A stretch of 64,000 nucleotides of DNA from Agrobacterium fabrum str. C58 (lineage in GTDB: Bacteria; Pseudomonadota; Alphaproteobacteria; Rhizobiales; Rhizobiaceae), in NCBI RefSeq assembly GCF_000092025.1, contig NC_003062.2, positions 928,001 to 992,000 on the forward strand, read 5' to 3'. The position numbers and the translations under genes are program-made. The notes below the pieces were generated by a model that had not been told where the DNA came from, searched no databases, and was given only the letters and a program-made list of their open reading frames with translations. Positions 61,626 through 64,000 of this stretch are shown one piece after another (positions within the stretch are counted from its first letter, which is position 1; each line of letters opens with the position of its first letter).

Positions 61626-63290
61626 ATGACGGAAGCGATGGAACTGCCCGAACGCGAAGCGATGGAATTCGACGTTGTGATCGTTGGCGCGGGTCCTGCG
61701 GGTCTCAGCGCGGCGATCCGGCTGAAGCAGGTCGAGCCGGAGCTTTCGGTCGTCGTTCTGGAAAAAGGCGCGGAAGTTGGCGCGCATATTCTCTCGGGCG
61801 CCGTGGTCGATCCCATCGGCATCGATCGGCTGCTGCCCGGCTGGCGGAAAGAGGAGGGGCATCCCTTCAAGACCGAGGTCAAGGACGACCAGTTCATGTT
61901 CTTAGGCCCGGCTGGCTCCATTCGCCTGCCGAATTTCATGATGCCGCCTTTGATGAACAATCATGGCAATTACATCGTCTCGCTTGGCCTCGTCTGTCGC
62001 TGGCTGGCGGAAAAGGCGGAAGCGCTCGGCGTCGAGATCTATCCGGGCTTTGCCGCCACCGAAGTGCTTTATAATGACGCAGGCGCCGTTATCGGCGTCG
62101 CCACCGGCGATATGGGCATCGAAAAGAACGGCGAGCCCGGCCCTGCCTTCACCCGCGGCATGGAGCTGCACGGCAAATATGTGCTTGTTGGAGAAGGCGT
62201 GCGCGGTTCGCTCGCCAAGCAGTTGATCGCAAAGTACGACCTGTCGAAGGATCGCGAGCCGCAGAAATTCGGCATCGGCATCAAGGAACTCTGGCAGGTC
62301 AAGCCGGAACACCACAGGCAAGGCCTCGTGCAGCACTCCTTCGGCTGGCCGCTGGGTTTCAAGACCGGCGGCGGCTCGTTCCTCTATCATCTGGAAGACA
62401 ATCTCGTTGCCGTCGGCTTCGTCGTCCACCTCAATTACAAGAACCCCTATCTTTACCCCTTCGAGGAATTCCAGCGCTTCAAGACCCATCCCGCGATCCG
62501 CGATACCTTCGAGGGCGGCAAGCGCATCTCCTATGGCGCGCGCGCGATTACCGAGGGCGGTTATCAGTCGGTGCCGAAGCTCACCTTCCCCGGCGGCGCG
62601 CTGATCGGCTGTTCCGCCGGTTTCGTCAACGTTCCGCGCATCAAGGGCAGCCATAATGCGGTGCTTTCGGGCATGCTGGCGGCGGAAAAGATCGCCGCAG
62701 CCCTCTCAGCAGGCCGCGCCCATGACGAGGTAGTCGAGATCGAAGCCGAATGGCGCGACGGCGATATCGGCAAGGACCTGAAGCGGGTGCGCAACGTCAA
62801 GCCGCTCTGGTCGAAATTCGGCACGCTGGTTGGCGTCGGCCTCGGCGGTCTGGACATGTGGACGAACCAGCTGTTCGGCTTCTCGGTCTTCGGCACGCTG
62901 AAGCACGGCAAGACGGATGCGCAGAGCCTCGAACCGGCCTCGAAGCACAAGCCGATCGCCTATCCGAAGCCGGATGGCGTTCTGACCTTCGACCGGCTGT
63001 CGTCGGTGTTCCTGTCTTCCACCAACCATGAGGAGGACCAGCCGGTGCATCTTCAGGTGAAGGACATGGAGTTGCAGAAGCGCTCCGAACACGACATTTA
63101 TGCCGGTCCCTCGACCCGTTATTGCCCCGCCGGCGTTTATGAATGGGTGGAGAAGGACGGCGAGGAAGTTTACGTGATCAACGCCCAGAACTGCGTGCAC
63201 TGCAAGACCTGCGATATCAAGGACCCCAACCAGAATATCAACTGGGTGCCGCCTCAGGGCGGCGAGGGGCCGGTTTACGCCAATATGTGA
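61626..63290 (+). CDS. Electron transfer flavoprotein-ubiquinone oxidoreductase
   Basis: A 554-aa membrane-bound enzyme that passes electrons from ETF to ubiquinone. FAD motif V-I-V-G-A-G-P-A-G-L-S (residues 17-27), a ubiquinone region in the middle, and the C-terminal 4Fe-4S motif with Y-C-P-A-G-V-Y and N-C-V-H-C-K-T-C-D-I-K-D-P. All four cysteines are present. GAGAGGACA precedes the ATG. Length fits the family. Confidence 0.95.
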   Translation: MTEAMELPEREAMEFDVVIVGAGPAGLSAAIRLKQVEPELSVVVLEKGAEVGAHILSGAVVDPIGIDRLLPGWRKEEGHPFKTEVKDDQFMFLGPAGSIRLPNFMMPPLMNNHGNYIVSLGLVCRWLAEKAEALGVEIYPGFAATEVLYNDAGAVIGVATGDMGIEKNGEPGPAFTRGMELHGKYVLVGEGVRGSLAKQLIAKYDLSKDREPQKFGIGIKELWQVKPEHHRQGLVQHSFGWPLGFKTGGGSFLYHLEDNLVAVGFVVHLNYKNPYLYPFEEFQRFKTHPAIRDTFEGGKRISYGARAITEGGYQSVPKLTFPGGALIGCSAGFVNVPRIKGSHNAVLSGMLAAEKIAAALSAGRAHDEVVEIEAEWRDGDIGKDLKRVRNVKPLWSKFGTLVGVGLGGLDMWTNQLFGFSVFGTLKHGKTDAQSLEPASKHKPIAYPKPDGVLTFDRLSSVFLSSTNHEEDQPVHLQVKDMELQKRSEHDIYAGPSTRYCPAGVYEWVEKDGEEVYVINAQNCVHCKTCDIKDPNQNINWVPPQGGEGPVYANM

Positions 63291-63736
63291 TGGGGTGAGG
63301 GTATCCCTCTTCGTCATGCTCGGGCTTGTCCCGAGCATCTGCAACAGATGATTTTACGATATTTGGACGAATCCTCGGGAGAGGCCCGAGGATGATGTCG
63401 AATTTGTTCGGACGGCGCGCGTGACCGAATGGGCGACCTCTGCGGAGCGTGCCGTTTCCGCCTGCAAAAACTCATTCCAACAACATAGGCGCAATAAGCC
63501 CTCGCCGCCGCATCGCGTCCGCCATGACGCAACAGTAGCGACCATTGCCTCTTTTCCCTCAGTATTTGTGGATTGCTCTTCGATTTCTTACATATAGGAT
63601 GTTGGGGTGTTGTAACCTCATCCGGCCCGTGGATTGCGGGGCGATAATGCGGTAACGCCTTGAATGTGCATATGGTCCCGGTTCGGCTCAAGAGCTGTTG
63701 CGTTTGCGCCGTCGCCCGGCGACAGGGAGTGAAAGA
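63291..63736. other. Intergenic region with repeat E
   Basis: 446 bases between ETF-QO and the next gene. It begins with a repeat at 63311-63402. The rest shows no convincing gene; short frames on the minus strand lack a ribosome binding site. Confidence 0.45.
63311..63402. repeat. Double-hairpin intergenic repeat E
   Basis: Two hairpins: GCTCGGG-CTTGT-CCCGAGC and CCTCGGG-AGAGG-CCCGAGG, with TCGTCATG left and GATGATGTCGA right. This form is frequent downstream of genes in rhizobia, from memory. It may terminate ETF-QO. Confidence 0.55.
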
Positions 63737-64000
63737 ATGTCCGGCTTTCAAAGGCTGAATATCGTGGGAAAGACGCGGTTTGGCGCTGCTGTGGCGGCGG
63801 GGGTGGTTTTGGCGGTCGTTTCGCTGAGCGGCGGCCCGCTCGGGGCTGCCAGCTGCCGCACCGATGCGATGGCCGGCATCGACTGGCGCGAATGCAACAA
63901 GCGCATGTTGATGCTCGGCAGCAGCAATCTCGATTCGGCGATGCTTTACGGCACGGATTTCACCTATACCGACCTGCGCGGCTCTTCGCTGAAGGGGGCC
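63737..64000 (+). CDS. Pentapeptide-repeat protein, N-terminal part
   Basis: 88 codons before the window ends. A signal or anchor helix at about residues 15-38, then a Cys-rich stretch (S-C-R-T-D-A-M and R-E-C-N-K) and repeats beginning with S-N-L-D-S, A-M-L-Y-G, T-D-F-T-Y, T-D-L-R-G, S-S-L-K-G: the A(D/N)LXX pentapeptide pattern that folds as a right-handed beta helix. GGGAG precedes the ATG. Exported; function unknown. Confidence 0.75.
   Translation, partial: MSGFQRLNIVGKTRFGAAVAAGVVLAVVSLSGGPLGAASCRTDAMAGIDWRECNKRMLMLGSSNLDSAMLYGTDFTYTDLRGSSLKGA

Noticed and set aside
1..64000. CRISPR arrays and insertion sequences
   Set aside because: No regularly spaced direct repeats and no transposase-like protein were seen. 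The repeats present are short palindromic families.

Overview
The window looks like a piece of the chromosome of an Agrobacterium/Rhizobium-type alphaproteobacterium. GC is high, genes are dense, ATGA stop/start overlaps are common, and several host gene sets are typical of Rhizobiaceae: feuN-feuP-feuQ, ccmIEFH, degP with a two-component pair, glnE and a PleC-type kinase. Rhizobial intergenic palindromic repeats are scattered throughout. No tRNA, rRNA, CRISPR array, integrase or transposase was seen.

Region by region. 1-1592: tail of a copper P-type ATPase, its CueR/HmrR regulator, a CopZ-like chaperone, and a PemI/PemK (MazEF-type) toxin-antitoxin pair with a near-perfect 20-bp palindrome in front. 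1600-12000: host accessory genes, namely a small acidic protein, an MFS exporter, a GH32 beta-fructosidase, SelO, a saccharopine-dehydrogenase-like enzyme facing an Lrp regulator, an HxlR regulator facing an NmrA-type quinone reductase, and a membrane-anchored alpha/beta hydrolase.

12187-30364 is a nearly complete gene transfer agent (GTA) structural cluster, colinear with the Rhodobacter capsulatus RcGTA genes: candidate small terminase, TerL, portal, small membrane protein, prohead protease, capsid, connector, stopper, tail terminator, tail tube, gp10, tail chaperone, short tape measure, distal tail (DUF2460), hub (DUF2163), NlpC/P60 peptidase and the 1266-aa tip protein. It departs from the RcGTA plan in carrying cargo: a GH19-type endolysin and a Dabb protein between TerL and portal, an MFS transporter on the opposite strand between tail terminator and tail tube, and a DUF4160/DUF2442 pair on the opposite strand between tail chaperone and tape measure. 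Host-type repeats have also entered the cluster, which suggests long residence. There are no integration or replication genes. This is the main system of interest.

30504-49433: feuN-feuP-feuQ (periplasmic modulator, response regulator, kinase), a lipoprotein, cytochrome c maturation genes ccmIEFH behind an FNR/FixK-type box, HtrA protease, an OmpR-type two-component pair, a MipA-type porin, GlnE, a PleC/DivJ-type kinase with an exact CtrA box upstream, and a carboxymuconolactone-decarboxylase-like gene behind a perfect FNR/FixK box. A 118-bp palindromic repeat sits exactly at the ccmF/ccmH junction and supplies a possible ccmH start codon.

49570-64000: aminopeptidase N, two EamA transporters, a divergent uracil-DNA glycosylase, a YegD-type Hsp70, a PAS-GGDEF diguanylate cyclase, an SDR protein lacking the usual YxxxK, a CDF transporter, a TetR/EamA divergent pair with a shared operator, ETF-ubiquinone oxidoreductase with a palindrome over its predicted promoter, and the start of a pentapeptide-repeat protein cut by the window end.
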